A stretch of 64,000 nt of DNA from Bremia lactucae (taxonomy: Eukaryota; Oomycota; Peronosporomycetes; Peronosporales; Peronosporaceae), in the NCBI RefSeq assembly GCF_004359215.1, contig NC_090617.1, positions 3,436,115 through 3,500,114 of the forward strand. Reading direction: 5' to 3'. Below are positions 63,620 to 64,000 of this stretch, piece by piece. Both the position numbers and the translations under genes were made by a program. Every line of letters starts with the position of its first letter. Positions within the stretch are counted from its first letter, which is position 1. The notes under the pieces were generated by a model, which made no database searches, was not told the origin of the DNA, and worked only from the letters and a program-made list of their open reading frames with translations.

Positions 63620-63964
63620 ATGCGCGTGAGGGACTTTCTTGTTGTGATCTTCATTGCCTGCATTGCGGTCTGCAGCAGCTTCTCCAACGCCAAGAACGTC
63701 GCCCAAGTTAGTAAGCAAGGTGGAGGCAAGCGACTTCTGAAAGGCGCTGGCATGTCGATCACGAGCAAAACGGGAGTTAATTCTGAAGAGCGGGATCTTG
63801 GAGGCGTATACAAAAGTGCAGCGTCCAAGCTTGAATCGATCAGTAAATCCCCTAGCTGGTCAACGTTTAAACTGCATTTTGTCGGCGGTATTGCGAGCAC
63901 CATCGCAGTACTTTTAGTCTTTGCAGTCGTTGCTCTCACGTGTAACAACGGCTTATTCAAGTAA
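63620..63964 (+). CDS. Secreted RXLR-EER-like protein with C-terminal membrane segment
   Basis: A 114-aa intronless ORF. A signal peptide spans residues 1-24 (FLVVIFIACIAVCSS, likely cleaved after SNA). An RXLK motif follows (KRLLKG, about 37-42), then NSEER about 17 residues later, the RXLR-dEER arrangement with Lys in the fourth position. The preceding Gly-Gly-Gly-Lys stretch also recalls the GKLR-type variants described in downy mildews. A C-terminal hydrophobic span (about 88-107, GGIASTIAVLLVFAVVALTC) predicts a membrane anchor. It is similar in plan to the protein at 2655-2993, and the two probably belong to one family. Such proteins are usually thought to enter plant cells; a membrane-anchored form would act at a host or pathogen membrane, which is inference. 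It is preceded by a perfect initiator element. Confidence 0.8.
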   Translation: MRVRDFLVVIFIACIAVCSSFSNAKNVAQVSKQGGGKRLLKGAGMSITSKTGVNSEERDLGGVYKSAASKLESISKSPSWSTFKLHFVGGIASTIAVLLVFAVVALTCNNGLFK

Positions 63965-64000
63965 ACAATCTTCCATTTTCATTTTTTTTTCTCGCTACAA

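Noticed and set aside
1..64000. CRISPR array or bacterial-type operon
   Set aside because: No spaced short direct repeats of that kind; genes have introns and eukaryotic architecture throughout.

Overview
The window looks like nuclear DNA of an oomycete, most likely a Peronosporales species (downy mildew or Phytophthora relative). This rests on three things: two small secreted RXLR-EER-like proteins (one under a core promoter that matches the oomycete initiator), long and mostly intron-poor eukaryotic genes with very short introns (52-81 nt where present), and abundant decayed Ty3/gypsy and Ty1/copia retrotransposons. The species cannot be named from the sequence alone.

Layout. 1-2.2 kb: the decayed end of a Ty3/gypsy element on the minus strand with its LTR. 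2.65-3.0 kb: a secreted RXLK-EER protein with a C-terminal membrane anchor. 3.0-6.8 kb: gene-poor, holding a FAR1-like fragment and one unrecognised 137-aa ORF. 6.8-25 kb: a compact housekeeping block with an EF-hand anoctamin, a POT-family peptide/nitrate transporter, a 2650-aa PH-BEACH-WD40 protein, a WW-WH2 actin-type protein and a ZNF598/Hel2-type E3 ligase. 25.1-34.1 kb: retrotransposon ground, with a roughly 7-kb decayed gypsy element on the minus strand, an inverted LTR pair, an antisense ORF and gypsy relics. 34.2-39.4 kb: an effector-like small ORF, a 315-bp palindrome abutting a start codon, a mitochondrial-type rRNA 2'-O-methyltransferase (six exons) and, converging on it, an Integrator subunit 4 gene (3-4 exons). 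39.5-47.2 kb: a MITE, a chromodomain gypsy relic, inverted LTR pieces and a decayed copia element. 47.7-51.0 kb: an eight-exon Mps1/TTK spindle-checkpoint kinase. 51.4-63.0 kb: a single-exon 3855-aa protein joining an RGG region, a ZNFX1/UPF1-like SF1 helicase with a Cys/His-rich insert, NF-X1-type zinc fingers and four CbbX/SpoVK-like AAA+ modules. The window ends with a second secreted RXLK-EER protein at 63.6 kb.

How the genes relate. There are no operons. The conserved genes serve separate cell functions: membrane ion or lipid flux, solute uptake, vesicle traffic, actin, ribosome quality control, mitochondrial rRNA modification, snRNA/transcript 3'-end processing and mitosis. The retroelements fill the spaces between gene blocks, and the two effector-like genes sit at the outer ends. 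Several gene models below were refined by hand: start codons of the transporter, the E3 ligase and the kinase were moved to the first ATG, and splice junctions were chosen so that conserved motifs join in frame.

Most notable: the giant helicase-AAA fusion, the palindrome inserted exactly at a start codon with an apparent ATG target duplication, the antisense ORF inside the gypsy element, and the paired secreted RXLK-EER proteins with C-terminal membrane anchors.
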